Under the pieces are notes generated by a model, which was not told the DNA's origin, made no database searches, and saw only the letters and a program-made list of their open reading frames with translations. Position numbers and translations under genes: made by a program. A stretch of 64,000 nt of DNA from JBJHDF01 sp050486405 (GTDB lineage Bacteria; Pseudomonadota; Gammaproteobacteria; Pseudomonadales; Cellvibrionaceae), in the NCBI GenBank assembly GCA_050486405.1, contig JBJHDF010000007.1:69684-133683 (forward strand), given 5' to 3'. Shown here in pieces: positions 35,230 through 44,229 of the stretch (its first letter is position 1; each line of letters begins with the position of its first letter).

Positions 35230-36255
35230 ATGACCAACGAGCTGGGCCTTGTTGAGGTTGAAGGTGTAACCAAGAAGTTTAGGCAGTTGCAGTCTAGAGA
35301 TGGAAAATTTGGTTCAGTTCGCAACTTTTTCAAGCCGGTCTACAAAGATGTAGAGGCTTTATCTGATGTATCGTTTGTAATAGAGCCGGGAGATAGAGTC
35401 GCCCTTCTGGGCCAGAACGGTGCAGGAAAGTCCACGATGGTAAAAATACTATGTGGCGCGTTGACTCCGACATCTGGGTCCGTGAGGTTTGGCGGAAGGG
35501 CGATATCTCAGTACTCAAACGATATTAAAAAGCGGCTTGGCATTGTATTTGGACAACGAAGTCAGCTTTGGTGGGAGATACCCGTCAATGATTCTTTAAA
35601 GGCGTTGAAGGCGATATACGATGTCACGGATAAAACATATAAGGAAATGATATCGATATTTGACGAAATGACTGGCATGGGGCATTTGCGGCGTACACCA
35701 GTGCGATGCCTTTCGCTTGGACAGCGTACCTTATGTGAGATATTGGCGTCCTGCATTCACTGCCCAAATGTTTTGATACTGGATGAGCCAACCATAGGGC
35801 TTGATCTCAGTGTCAAAGAAAACGTTAGGTCGATGATCAATGAGATTAACACCAGGTTTAAAACTACAGTTGTACTTACATCTCATGACACCTCGGACAT
35901 TGAAAATATATGCGATAGAATCATTCTAGTAAACTATGGAAAGATAATATTTGACAATAATGTAGACAGTTTTATGAATGAACATGGGTCTTCATACACA
36001 GTAAGCCTGACTTCAAGAAGTATCATAGATAGCAGCTTGATTATAAATATAATCGGAGAGAATGGAATACTGAAACACATTGAGCGGCCGGCAAACGTAA
36101 ACGAACTGGAAATCACGTTTGACAAGAAGAAAATATCGCCAATGGTAATGATGGAGAAGGTACGCAACCTATACGAAATAGATGAATTTCATATCAGGTC
36201 ATCATCATTGGAAAGTGCTATTAAATATGCATACAAAAAAAATACCGTTGTCTAG
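35230..36255 (+). CDS. ABC-2 exporter ATP-binding protein
   Basis: A 341-residue ATPase of the daunorubicin/viologen-exporter class. Walker A is GQNGAGKST (near residue 60), the signature is LSLGQRTLCEI (near 160) and Walker B is VLILDEPTIGLDL (near 178), with the switch His in LTSHDTSD. The C-terminal 100 residues form the accessory region common in DrrA-like proteins. The ATG directly follows the aminotransferase stop, and the next two genes encode its permeases, so it powers export of the pathway product or an intermediate across the inner membrane. Confidence 0.94.
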   Translation: MTNELGLVEVEGVTKKFRQLQSRDGKFGSVRNFFKPVYKDVEALSDVSFVIEPGDRVALLGQNGAGKSTMVKILCGALTPTSGSVRFGGRAISQYSNDIKKRLGIVFGQRSQLWWEIPVNDSLKALKAIYDVTDKTYKEMISIFDEMTGMGHLRRTPVRCLSLGQRTLCEILASCIHCPNVLILDEPTIGLDLSVKENVRSMINEINTRFKTTVVLTSHDTSDIENICDRIILVNYGKIIFDNNVDSFMNEHGSSYTVSLTSRSIIDSSLIINIIGENGILKHIERPANVNELEITFDKKKISPMVMMEKVRNLYEIDEFHIRSSSLESAIKYAYKKNTVV

Positions 36256-37042
36256 ATACTATCCGATTGGCAAGATTGGCTTCTTGACAATGATGGCCTT
36301 TCGTTGGGAGTGCGTTTTCGCTTCGCTCGCCAGCGCGTTTACGCTAGTGTTCTCATACTATCTGTGGTCGGCAGTGTATGCCGCCTCGGACACTTTGGGT
36401 AGCTATAGCAGTTTTGAAACCACGTTTTTATATGTGGCATTGTCATTGGCAATAGTAGTGACGTTCAATACTTCAACAGAATCTAGAATATCAAGTTCGA
36501 TAATATCGGGGGACGTTATCAGGGAAATAGTTAGACCGATCAGCTTTCATGGGCAGCAAGTGGCTAATGCCATCGGTATAACGGCCATGCGCATCATTCT
36601 TGTTTTTATTCCGTGCTTGATTATTGCTGCGCTAATGCTTGAAAGTCACCCTCCGCTGTCCAACAACATCGCGCTATTCCCTGTCAGTTTGGTTTTTTCG
36701 TTTCTGATACTTTTACATATCGATATGTTAGCGGGGCTCATTGCCGTACGTACAGAAGCGGTATGGGGTATAAGATTTGCGAAAGAGTATGTTGTACTCG
36801 CGTTCAGTGGTGCGTTGATTCCATTATATATACTACCGGGCAACATTCAGGGTGTGCTTATGTACCTCCCCTTTCAGGGAATTTGTCATACGCCAATGAC
36901 CATTCTGTTAGATAAGGAAGCGTCAATATTTCAAATAGTGGAACTCCTACTGGTGCAGGCATCATGGGCGTTCACCTTAATCTATGTAATACATTATGGG
37001 TTAAAGAGGCAACTGAGGCGAATTGAGATGAACGGTGGTTGA
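36227..37042 (+). CDS. ABC-2 permease, DUF990/ABC2_membrane_6 type, first subunit
   Basis: A 271-residue inner-membrane protein with about six transmembrane segments. The IISGDVIREIVRPI stretch (near residue 90) and the YLPFQGICHTPMTI stretch (near 215) are typical of the ABC-2 DUF990 family, which works as a pair of unequal permeases. The ATG at 36227 is chosen over 36182, since GGAAAG precedes it and the shorter overlap with the ATPase gene is more natural. The adjacent permease is its partner. Confidence 0.85.
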   Translation: MHTKKIPLSRYYPIGKIGFLTMMAFRWECVFASLASAFTLVFSYYLWSAVYAASDTLGSYSSFETTFLYVALSLAIVVTFNTSTESRISSSIISGDVIREIVRPISFHGQQVANAIGITAMRIILVFIPCLIIAALMLESHPPLSNNIALFPVSLVFSFLILLHIDMLAGLIAVRTEAVWGIRFAKEYVVLAFSGALIPLYILPGNIQGVLMYLPFQGICHTPMTILLDKEASIFQIVELLLVQASWAFTLIYVIHYGLKRQLRRIEMNGG

Positions 37043-37832
37043 TGTGTATCGATACCTATCGCTTTATAAGCTATTCGTAATTAATCAGTTCAAAATACTG
37101 ATGATATACCGCGCTGATTTTATTGTGGGGTTAATTTGTATTATTTTGTCATTTTTGACGATTACATTCTCAATATGGGCTGTATTTGAACAGACCAACA
37201 ACATTGGCGGCTGGAATAAGTACGAAGTAATATTCATGTATGGATATAATCTGCTGGCCGCGGGAATTACATGGCTATTCTTCAACCAGGCATGGGGTTT
37301 GCGCGACGCGTTGGTATCTGGAAGATTCATCAGATATGTTGTGAGACCGATCAACCCGCTATTTCATTATTACGCTGAGGCGATAGATATAAAATCCGCC
37401 GTAACAGTCGTACTAGGGCTAACGTCCCTCATATACGCTTCTAGATATATTGATTTCGATTGGTCTGGCACAGCGATACTGATCATCGGCGTTTTCGTGC
37501 TGCTATCTGCTTCCTTACTGTCTGGGCTAATCGTACTGTCTAGTTCGCTAGGATTCTGGCTTACGATATCTAATCCGTTGCTTGGGTTTATAGCAAGCAT
37601 GCAAGGAATTGCCCATATACCGATGACCATATATGGGCGAGCTATGACAACGCTTTTATCAACAATAATACCAATTGCGTTTTTGTCGTACTATCCATGC
37701 GCGATCATTTTGGGAAAAATCACGTACTACGATCCAATCTACCTAATGCTGGCCGTAATCGTAATCATTTGGACTTCCGCGGTTACGCTCTGGGTAAAAG
37801 GCGTTCGGCGATTTGCGTTATCGGGTACTTAA
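37035..37832 (+). CDS. ABC-2 permease, DUF990/ABC2_membrane_6 type, second subunit
   Basis: A 265-residue membrane protein with about six hydrophobic segments and the family motif ALVSGRFIRYVVRPINPL (near residue 92), matching the equivalent IREIVRPI stretch of the preceding permease. It begins at a GTG within the end of the first permease gene (8-base overlap), so translation is coupled. The ATPase-permease-permease layout is the one known for small-molecule exporters of this class. A 73-base gap follows before the GH116-like gene. Confidence 0.85.
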   Translation: MVDVYRYLSLYKLFVINQFKILMIYRADFIVGLICIILSFLTITFSIWAVFEQTNNIGGWNKYEVIFMYGYNLLAAGITWLFFNQAWGLRDALVSGRFIRYVVRPINPLFHYYAEAIDIKSAVTVVLGLTSLIYASRYIDFDWSGTAILIIGVFVLLSASLLSGLIVLSSSLGFWLTISNPLLGFIASMQGIAHIPMTIYGRAMTTLLSTIIPIAFLSYYPCAIILGKITYYDPIYLMLAVIVIIWTSAVTLWVKGVRRFALSGT

Positions 37833-37905
37833 GTGTGTTCTTCGTTGCGTATCTATTCAAGTAAAGAGCCACTCACAATAACTTTGAATATGACAGAGAC
37901 AAGCT

Positions 37906-40900
37906 ATGTACGTGCAAACAGTTGAAGAATTGATGACTGGTGTGGCCAGTGTGGATTTCGTTCAGCCATGGTACCGTTGTGTTTCTACCAGCTTGTTGGA
38001 TACCGGTATGGCGTTGGGAGGAATCGGGACGGCTATAACTTCCACTCCTGCAGGAACGACACCGGTCTTTCACTTTTTCAACGGATGCGGCATCGAAAAT
38101 AGCACCGGCAGAACTATTGAGCTGGATAACTACTTCTACGGTGAATGTATCAGTGATGATTTGGTGTTAAAAGTCAGAAGCCCTTCTTTCTTTTCCGAAG
38201 ATATCATTGCCTATCCGTTGTTTGATGACAAAGGAGAAAAATATTTTTCAGGAGGCGAGTCTGAACAGCAAGCAGAGAAGATTCTAACAAAGATAATCAA
38301 TACAAAATCATTTGTTGACGACAACTACGGTAACCTAAAGCGATGGGGCTTTCTTGATCAGGAACTAAATGGAACGTTGTATCATAGTAGCGAGCATAAA
38401 GATTATAGATACAGGAACTTTTCGTTTCTATTGAATATATTCTCATACAGCGTTTCCAGAAACATTCTATATACGAGATCGTTGATCGGTGATGTATGCG
38501 ACACGCATAGACTATACAAAGAATGTTATCCATCCGATAGGATGCTATACGAATTTCAGTATCCTCTGAGTATTACTCACTATAAAGAGGAGACACAGCG
38601 CTGTATCGTAAAGAAGGTACATATAACACCAATGTGCCCAGGAAACGATATCCTGTGTAGCTTGCCGCTATTTACGACAGGAATGCACGTTACCAACCCA
38701 ACAAATCAGTCAATGGACGTTACGTTCGTGCTGTCAGTAGAGAACTTTATCGGTTACGAATTGGTGAAATCGAGAACGGGCACGCAAGATGCGTTGTTTC
38801 ATATCCAGCGATCATTCAAGGGGCAGAAGGCCGAGTCCTACAGTGAGAATATTGAAGGCCGACGACTGTCTGGACTTACCTTTCGGCAAAACAGCAATTG
38901 TCGAAAAGGAGATATCAGAGGGGAGCTCAACATCGCAGTGGTGACTGATAACAACGACAACATACTCGTTAGTACAAAGGCAAACTATTACCTTGATTCC
39001 GAGTCAAATGCGGTTGATTCCGGTATAGCCGCGGGAAAGGTTTGGGATATGCATGACGACGCCGTTTCGACCACCGCAAAGGAGCCGATATGCGGCGCAA
39101 TATGCGTGTCGCTCAGACTGAGTCCTGGCGAATCAAAGGAGTTTGAGGTTCTAACAGTAATGGATTTTCCAAATATTGAAATCGGTAATTATTCGTCCGA
39201 GAAGAAATATACAGAGTACTTTCCGCGTGAAGAGTATCGCAGCAGAGATATTGCCAACTATTTTTTCAGGAACAGAAGAAATATCTATCTCAGCGAATGG
39301 GCAATGAGAAGAACATTTCAGAATGCGTACTTGTCAGCAAATGGCGTTATCGATCCGACGGTTCAAGGTCGCCTAAGACAAATGTCCATTGACAATTTGG
39401 CATTTATAGCGGAATCCAGTGTTTGGGATAAAAGCAACAGATTTCTGGTAAGAGAGTGTGTGGACTATCCATTCTTTAATTCACTGGACGTCTATTTCTA
39501 CGGATCTTTTGGCTTACTGAAACTACTTCCGAATATAGACAATAGGATTATAAGAGATTTCAATAAATCAGTACTATCGGAGGATTGTAGCGAGAAGTTG
39601 TTTGGCCCCTATGTAAGATTCAAGGATGAAAACATATCGCCAAATCTTTTCATGGCCAGAAAAGTTATGGGTAGTACGCCTCACGATCTGGGTACTCCGT
39701 TTGATGAAAAAGCAAACGCATACTCATGGAAAAACGTCGTCCTGTGGGTGGATTTAGCCCCGAAATACGTGCTTTTAGTATATCGAAACTTTCTATTCAC
39801 CAGAGACCACTCTCTGTTGGACGACTGTTGGGAAGGCGTGGAGGTGGCGCTGGAATATATCAAAAGCAATTTTGTTGAAAACGAAAGTTACCTTCCAATT
39901 TCGAGCGGGTACGCAAACACATTTGATAATTTGCGCGGCGACGGCGTTTGTATATATCCAGCGTCATTGTGGGTTGCCGGATTGACGGCCGCAGCCGAGA
40001 TAGCAAAAATCCTAAAGAAGAAAGATAGAATCGAATATTATCGAGAGTACTCAGGTAAGGCAAGGCAACAACTTATAGATATGCTGTGGGACGATCGTTC
40101 TGGAGTTTACCTGTATAGCGTTTCACCTTTACAACTAAAACATTTGAAGATTGATATATACAACTCGTTATCCAAGGAGTCCCGCCAAACCCTTATCAGT
40201 CTGTTGGAGCATGTTGGTTACAAATCAGCTGCGCTACCGGAGCCTGGCAAATGTGTTGCGCTTTTTAACAAATTCATCAATGCCGACGAGTTGACTATTC
40301 CTGAATATTTCATTGACAAAGTTAAGGTGACTTCCGAACTAAGCGAGATAAATGGAATAGAAATACAAGATGTATTAGATGTTTCCAAAATGAAATCCAG
40401 GGAGATCAAGAAAGTACTTTTGCATAGGTTGCTGCCCGAAATATTCATTGATGGGTATGAAAACAACATAACAGGGTCGGAATGCGACCACATATTTGCC
40501 AACCAACTTTGCGCAGATACATATTTGTACTATTTGGATCTTCAGGAAATTACATCAAGATCGAACAAGATTAGAATTCTAAGTAATATTGCATCAAAGA
40601 ATATTGGCGGTTGCGAGCGTCGGATTGGAGCTCCAAATATGGTATCCAGAAGCGGAGAAGATCTCGACGCTTTTCAGGCGCAGGACGTATGGTTGGGCGT
40701 GCAGTATGGATTGGCGGGAGCATTCGCTTCTGTTGGAATGTTTGCGGAGTTTGAGGAGCTGATAGATAAGGTATTCGACGCAGTTTACAAAGCCGCCAAG
40801 ATACCATTTGGTGTGCCAGAGGGGTTTAACTGCGTTGGCATCTTTATAGCCGAAGATTTGATCAGATTAGGTGTGGAAGATGAGGACGTTAGATCTGGTG

Positions 40901-41262
40901 TAATAGAAACATTGTACAAAATGAATGTGCTGAAACCGGGAAATAAAGTCAACTTTGAATTACTGGAGAGCTTAGATGACATGGAAGAGTTTGACTTAAT
41001 TTGGAGTACCGATAGAAATAAATATGCCGAAGAGGTTTGTTCTGACGAGCTATACGATCTACTAATGGCCACAAAACTTAAGTATACAGCCGGAAGATAC
41101 TTCAGGGCGGGAATGATACACATGCTCTCCGACATCATCGATAAGTATTTTAGCGGTGAGCCATGCGTCAATTCAGAAGACGAAGTGTGGTCTGCCAAAG
41201 TAGTCGATAGTTTGGAAAGCGAATATGCCCCCTATGCAGAGATAATGTCAGATGCGCGATAA
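37906..41262 (+). CDS. GH116-like (GBA2-type) glycoside hydrolase, cytoplasmic
   Basis: An 1118-residue protein without signal peptide. The N-terminal part begins with ALGGIGTAITSTPAGTTPVFHF (about 36), like the GBA2 beta-sandwich domain. The (alpha/alpha)6 catalytic part has VRECVDYPFFNSLDVYFYGS (near 520, probable nucleophile Glu), VMGSTPHDLGTP (near 588), LWVDLAPKYVL (near 615) and NTFDNLRGDGVCIYPASLW (near 672, probable acid/base Asp). GH116 enzymes are beta-glucosidases, xylosidases or glucosylceramidases. In this operon it could remove a protecting sugar, load a donor sugar, or be a catalytic scaffold; I infer only that its substrate is intracellular. It is longer than most bacterial members. 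Confidence 0.78.
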   Translation: MYVQTVEELMTGVASVDFVQPWYRCVSTSLLDTGMALGGIGTAITSTPAGTTPVFHFFNGCGIENSTGRTIELDNYFYGECISDDLVLKVRSPSFFSEDIIAYPLFDDKGEKYFSGGESEQQAEKILTKIINTKSFVDDNYGNLKRWGFLDQELNGTLYHSSEHKDYRYRNFSFLLNIFSYSVSRNILYTRSLIGDVCDTHRLYKECYPSDRMLYEFQYPLSITHYKEETQRCIVKKVHITPMCPGNDILCSLPLFTTGMHVTNPTNQSMDVTFVLSVENFIGYELVKSRTGTQDALFHIQRSFKGQKAESYSENIEGRRLSGLTFRQNSNCRKGDIRGELNIAVVTDNNDNILVSTKANYYLDSESNAVDSGIAAGKVWDMHDDAVSTTAKEPICGAICVSLRLSPGESKEFEVLTVMDFPNIEIGNYSSEKKYTEYFPREEYRSRDIANYFFRNRRNIYLSEWAMRRTFQNAYLSANGVIDPTVQGRLRQMSIDNLAFIAESSVWDKSNRFLVRECVDYPFFNSLDVYFYGSFGLLKLLPNIDNRIIRDFNKSVLSEDCSEKLFGPYVRFKDENISPNLFMARKVMGSTPHDLGTPFDEKANAYSWKNVVLWVDLAPKYVLLVYRNFLFTRDHSLLDDCWEGVEVALEYIKSNFVENESYLPISSGYANTFDNLRGDGVCIYPASLWVAGLTAAAEIAKILKKKDRIEYYREYSGKARQQLIDMLWDDRSGVYLYSVSPLQLKHLKIDIYNSLSKESRQTLISLLEHVGYKSAALPEPGKCVALFNKFINADELTIPEYFIDKVKVTSELSEINGIEIQDVLDVSKMKSREIKKVLLHRLLPEIFIDGYENNITGSECDHIFANQLCADTYLYYLDLQEITSRSNKIRILSNIASKNIGGCERRIGAPNMVSRSGEDLDAFQAQDVWLGVQYGLAGAFASVGMFAEFEELIDKVFDAVYKAAKIPFGVPEGFNCVGIFIAEDLIRLGVEDEDVRSGVIETLYKMNVLKPGNKVNFELLESLDDMEEFDLIWSTDRNKYAEEVCSDELYDLLMATKLKYTAGRYFRAGMIHMLSDIIDKYFSGEPCVNSEDEVWSAKVVDSLESEYAPYAEIMSDAR

Positions 41263-42097
41263 CTACGAATATGGTTTAACCGAGAGCAATATATCGCATT
41301 TTATTCGGCGGGGGTTCGTGGTGGTAAAGGACTCCCTCAACGTGCGATTTCTCAATCGCTGGAAAACGGAGGGAATGCGTCGCATATCTCGAGTAAAGTC
41401 CGAGCCGGACAACGGCATAATCGAACTATCTCCAACCAAATCAGTGTTTTTGCATGAGGTGGCGCCGCGAGCCTGGAAAGCGGCTTGCCAGCTGTTGGGT
41501 GGCGAAGATCGGATAAAGGTAACGGAAGTAATGGACGACTTCAATCTAAATATGCGCACGATTGCGCCAGAAAAGTGGGCGCCGCCGGAAAGCTATCATA
41601 CAGGTTGGCATATCGACGGAGACTATTTTAGGAGATTTCTCGATAGTCCAGAACAGGGGTTGCTCTGCCTGATACTCTGGTCTCGCGTTGGGCAAAAAGA
41701 AGGAGGAACATTCTTGGCTTGTGACTCTATTGCAAAGGCGGCGCGCCTGATGGCTAGCAACCCAAAAGGTCTGCTGCCAACAGAGTTTTCGGAAATTTAC
41801 AAGGATTGTACAGACTTTGAGGAGTTAACTGGAGAGGCCGGAGATATCATTCTGTGTCATCCGTACATGATTCATGCTCCGTCACCAAAAACCAATAGCA
41901 ATGTTCGGTTGTTAACCAACCCTCCCATATCTCTTCTGGAGCCGATGAATTTCAATAGGAGCGACGTGACGAGCTATTCTCCGGTTGAGCGAGCGGTCTT
42001 GAATGGTCTGGAAGTGGACAGGTTCGAATTTCACAGAGATGCCGACAGGGAGAGGTTCGACGCCTGGAGAAATTCAAGAGTGGCAAGCGAAGCTTAG
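41252..42097 (+). CDS. PhyH-family Fe(II)/2-oxoglutarate dioxygenase
   Basis: A 281-residue non-haem iron enzyme. The metal-binding HxD is in TGWHIDGDYF (near residue 122), the distal His in LCHPYMIHAPSP (near 208) and the 2-oxoglutarate-binding Arg in NSNVRLLTNPP about ten residues later. Having HxD rather than HxG or HxA argues for hydroxylation or desaturation, not halogenation. It overlaps the end of the GH116-like gene by 11 bases, so it belongs to the same translational unit. It is probably a tailoring oxygenase of the island pathway. Confidence 0.87.
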   Translation: MRDNYEYGLTESNISHFIRRGFVVVKDSLNVRFLNRWKTEGMRRISRVKSEPDNGIIELSPTKSVFLHEVAPRAWKAACQLLGGEDRIKVTEVMDDFNLNMRTIAPEKWAPPESYHTGWHIDGDYFRRFLDSPEQGLLCLILWSRVGQKEGGTFLACDSIAKAARLMASNPKGLLPTEFSEIYKDCTDFEELTGEAGDIILCHPYMIHAPSPKTNSNVRLLTNPPISLLEPMNFNRSDVTSYSPVERAVLNGLEVDRFEFHRDADRERFDAWRNSRVASEA

Positions 42098-42117
42098 AAA
42101 GCGAAACATAAAGGCAG

Positions 42118-42136
42118 CGTCAGAGTACTCCTGACG
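42118..42136 (+). other. Small hairpin between dioxygenase and adaptor genes
   Basis: CGTCAG and CTGACG pair around AGTACTC in the 85-base gap before the exporter adaptor. It could be an attenuating or processing stem separating the biosynthetic and export parts of the operon; no T-run is seen. Confidence 0.3.
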
Positions 42137-42182
42137 GCGCCGTAGCAACATCATAAATTTAGTTTGTAAAGGTTACTGATCA

Positions 42183-43433
42183 ATGGACAGACCGATTGCT
42201 AGAAACAACAAGAAAAAGAAAATCACTATCTTAGTGGTCGCGTGCTGCATGGCCGTCGCATCGGTAGTCTTTTATGCTGCGAGTCACGATTGGTCATCAA
42301 GAGCTGTGGATGGCGATAGAATCCGTATTGGTACCGTGTATCAAGGTGACCTGGTGGTAGAGGTTGTTGGTAGCGGGCGTGTCATGCCGTACAGCGTTGA
42401 ATGGATTGTGACTCGAGTCGCGGGTTCTGTCATAGAAGTAAATGTTGAGGCCGGAGATCACGTGAAAGAAGGACAGGTATTGTTGCGCCTGCGTGATGAC
42501 GAGCTAAACAACGAGCTGGCTCAGAAAAAATCAAGAGTGGCGGAGGCGACGGCAGTATTGTCAGGGATGGAGCTTGAGTTGCAGGGTCAGGAAATGGAGT
42601 TCAGATCTCAGGTTGCTCAGGCAAAGTTCAAGTATCAAGCAGATAAAGTGGTTTACGAAGCGTACGAAATGCTCATGTTGGAGAAAAATCCGCCCATATC
42701 ACGGTTGGATTTTCACCGCGCCAAAGTAGCATATGAAAGTCAGAAGCAAATGCATGAAGTCATGCTCCGCCAGTATGAAAACTTCAAGGGTCTGAAAGAG
42801 GCAAAACTAAACGCTTACAGGTTTCGTCTGGATCTTGCCAAGCAGGAAAGGGATCAATATCTCACAAGAGTTCAGGACTTGACGATTACGGCGCGAAAAA
42901 CAGGCGTGATTCAAGATATAGATCTGAAAGTGGGTCAGCAGGTAATTGCGGGAGAAAGCATTGGCAAGATCGTGGATCCAGGCGATCTCTTTGTGAGGCT
43001 GGAGGTTCCTGCCATTGAGTCTTACAAGATTGCCAGAGGGCAGCCGGCAAGAGTGACCATAAATAGAGAAGTTATTGAGGGAGAAGTAATCAGAATAGAC
43101 CCTAACGTGCGAGGTACCACAATTGAAGTGGACGTGAGGCTTATTGATCAGGCGGCATTTGCAAGAATCGATATGTTTGTCAACGCCAGAATAATTGTGT
43201 CAAGGATCGAGAACACACTGATTGTTGATAGGCCTTCTACCGTGGTGGAAAACGGGATTATTCGGGTTTACAAGTTGGATACGCGAGGTGCCAGAGCGGA
43301 CCTGATCGAAGTTAGAACTGGAGCGGTGTCAAGCAACGAGGTGCAAGTAATTGGCGGCTTGGCGACGGGCGATAGAATTGTACTTTCCGAGCTTCAGGGC
43401 ATGAGGGGAGTAGAGTCAATCAGAATCAATTAG
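42183..43433 (+). CDS. Periplasmic adaptor (MacA/HlyD-like membrane fusion protein)
   Basis: A 416-residue adaptor that links an inner-membrane MacB-type transporter to an outer-membrane channel. It has one N-terminal membrane anchor (about 14-35), a lipoyl half-motif (VNVEAGDHVKEGQVLLRLRD, near 88), a long coiled-coil hairpin (about 110-235), the second lipoyl half (IDLKVGQQVIAGESIGKI, near 245) and beta-barrel and membrane-proximal domains. It is followed by the ATPase (18-base gap) and permease genes. No TolC-like channel is encoded nearby, so a chromosomal one would be used. Confidence 0.92.
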   Translation: MDRPIARNNKKKKITILVVACCMAVASVVFYAASHDWSSRAVDGDRIRIGTVYQGDLVVEVVGSGRVMPYSVEWIVTRVAGSVIEVNVEAGDHVKEGQVLLRLRDDELNNELAQKKSRVAEATAVLSGMELELQGQEMEFRSQVAQAKFKYQADKVVYEAYEMLMLEKNPPISRLDFHRAKVAYESQKQMHEVMLRQYENFKGLKEAKLNAYRFRLDLAKQERDQYLTRVQDLTITARKTGVIQDIDLKVGQQVIAGESIGKIVDPGDLFVRLEVPAIESYKIARGQPARVTINREVIEGEVIRIDPNVRGTTIEVDVRLIDQAAFARIDMFVNARIIVSRIENTLIVDRPSTVVENGIIRVYKLDTRGARADLIEVRTGAVSSNEVQVIGGLATGDRIVLSELQGMRGVESIRIN

Positions 43434-43451
43434 TTATTCGAGGCAGCCTTT

Positions 43452-44180
43452 ATGACTAATAAAGTAGTGGATATTGAAAATCTCGTTAAGATTTTTCAGA
43501 CATCAGATGTTGAAACGAGTGCGGTTAATGGCATATCGCTTCATATAGAAGAAGGTGAGTATGTTGCAATTTCGGGGCCTTCTGGCTGCGGAAAATCTAC
43601 GCTACTGTCCATAATGGGGCTACTGGACAAGGCCACAGAAGGTCGATACGCCCTCAATGGGCGAGAAATAACAGGCCTTAATCGATCGGATCTGGCGCGT
43701 ATAAGAAATCGTGAGATTGGATTTATATTCCAGTCCTTTAATCTAATCGAGGATATGTCTGCACTGGAAAACGTCGCGCTACCCTTGCTTTACAGAGGGG
43801 ATATAGGCGCGAAGGAAAGACGAAAGCGCGCAGTGGAGGCATTGGAGTCGGTGGGTATGTCTCATAGAATGGGGCACTTTCCTACACAGTTGTCTGGTGG
43901 TCAGCAGCAAAGAGTGGCTGTGGCTAGAGCATTTGTTAATCGGCCAAAAATTATACTGGCTGATGAGCCTACAGGAAACTTGGATACCGAAAGCGCCGAG
44001 TCCGTCATGCGGCTCCTTAAGGAACGACATGAATCCGGGGCCACAGTGTGTATAGTAACCCACGACCCTAGATATACTAAAGACGCGAGCAGAATCATAA
44101 ATCTCCTGGATGGAAAAGTAGTTGGTGACAATGGAGAAAAGATGACGCAGTCTGCCGAAGAGGAGTTGGTGTCAGCGTAG
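43452..44180 (+). CDS. MacB/LolD-type ABC ATPase
   Basis: A 242-residue ATPase. Walker A GPSGCGKST (near residue 41), FIFQSFNLIEDMSALENVALP (Q-loop, near 93), the signature LSGGQQQRVAVARA (near 143) and Walker B IILADEPTGNLD (near 165), with ITHD-like VTHDPRY, define the MacB/LolD group. It pairs with the downstream FtsX-type permease and the upstream adaptor as a tripartite exporter. In this system the ATPase and permease are separate polypeptides, unlike fused MacB. Confidence 0.94.
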   Translation: MTNKVVDIENLVKIFQTSDVETSAVNGISLHIEEGEYVAISGPSGCGKSTLLSIMGLLDKATEGRYALNGREITGLNRSDLARIRNREIGFIFQSFNLIEDMSALENVALPLLYRGDIGAKERRKRAVEALESVGMSHRMGHFPTQLSGGQQQRVAVARAFVNRPKIILADEPTGNLDTESAESVMRLLKERHESGATVCIVTHDPRYTKDASRIINLLDGKVVGDNGEKMTQSAEEELVSA

Positions 44181-44229
44181 GGCATCAATTCGCCAATTTT
44201 ATTGGAAATACATCATCCAGGGGTGAAGC

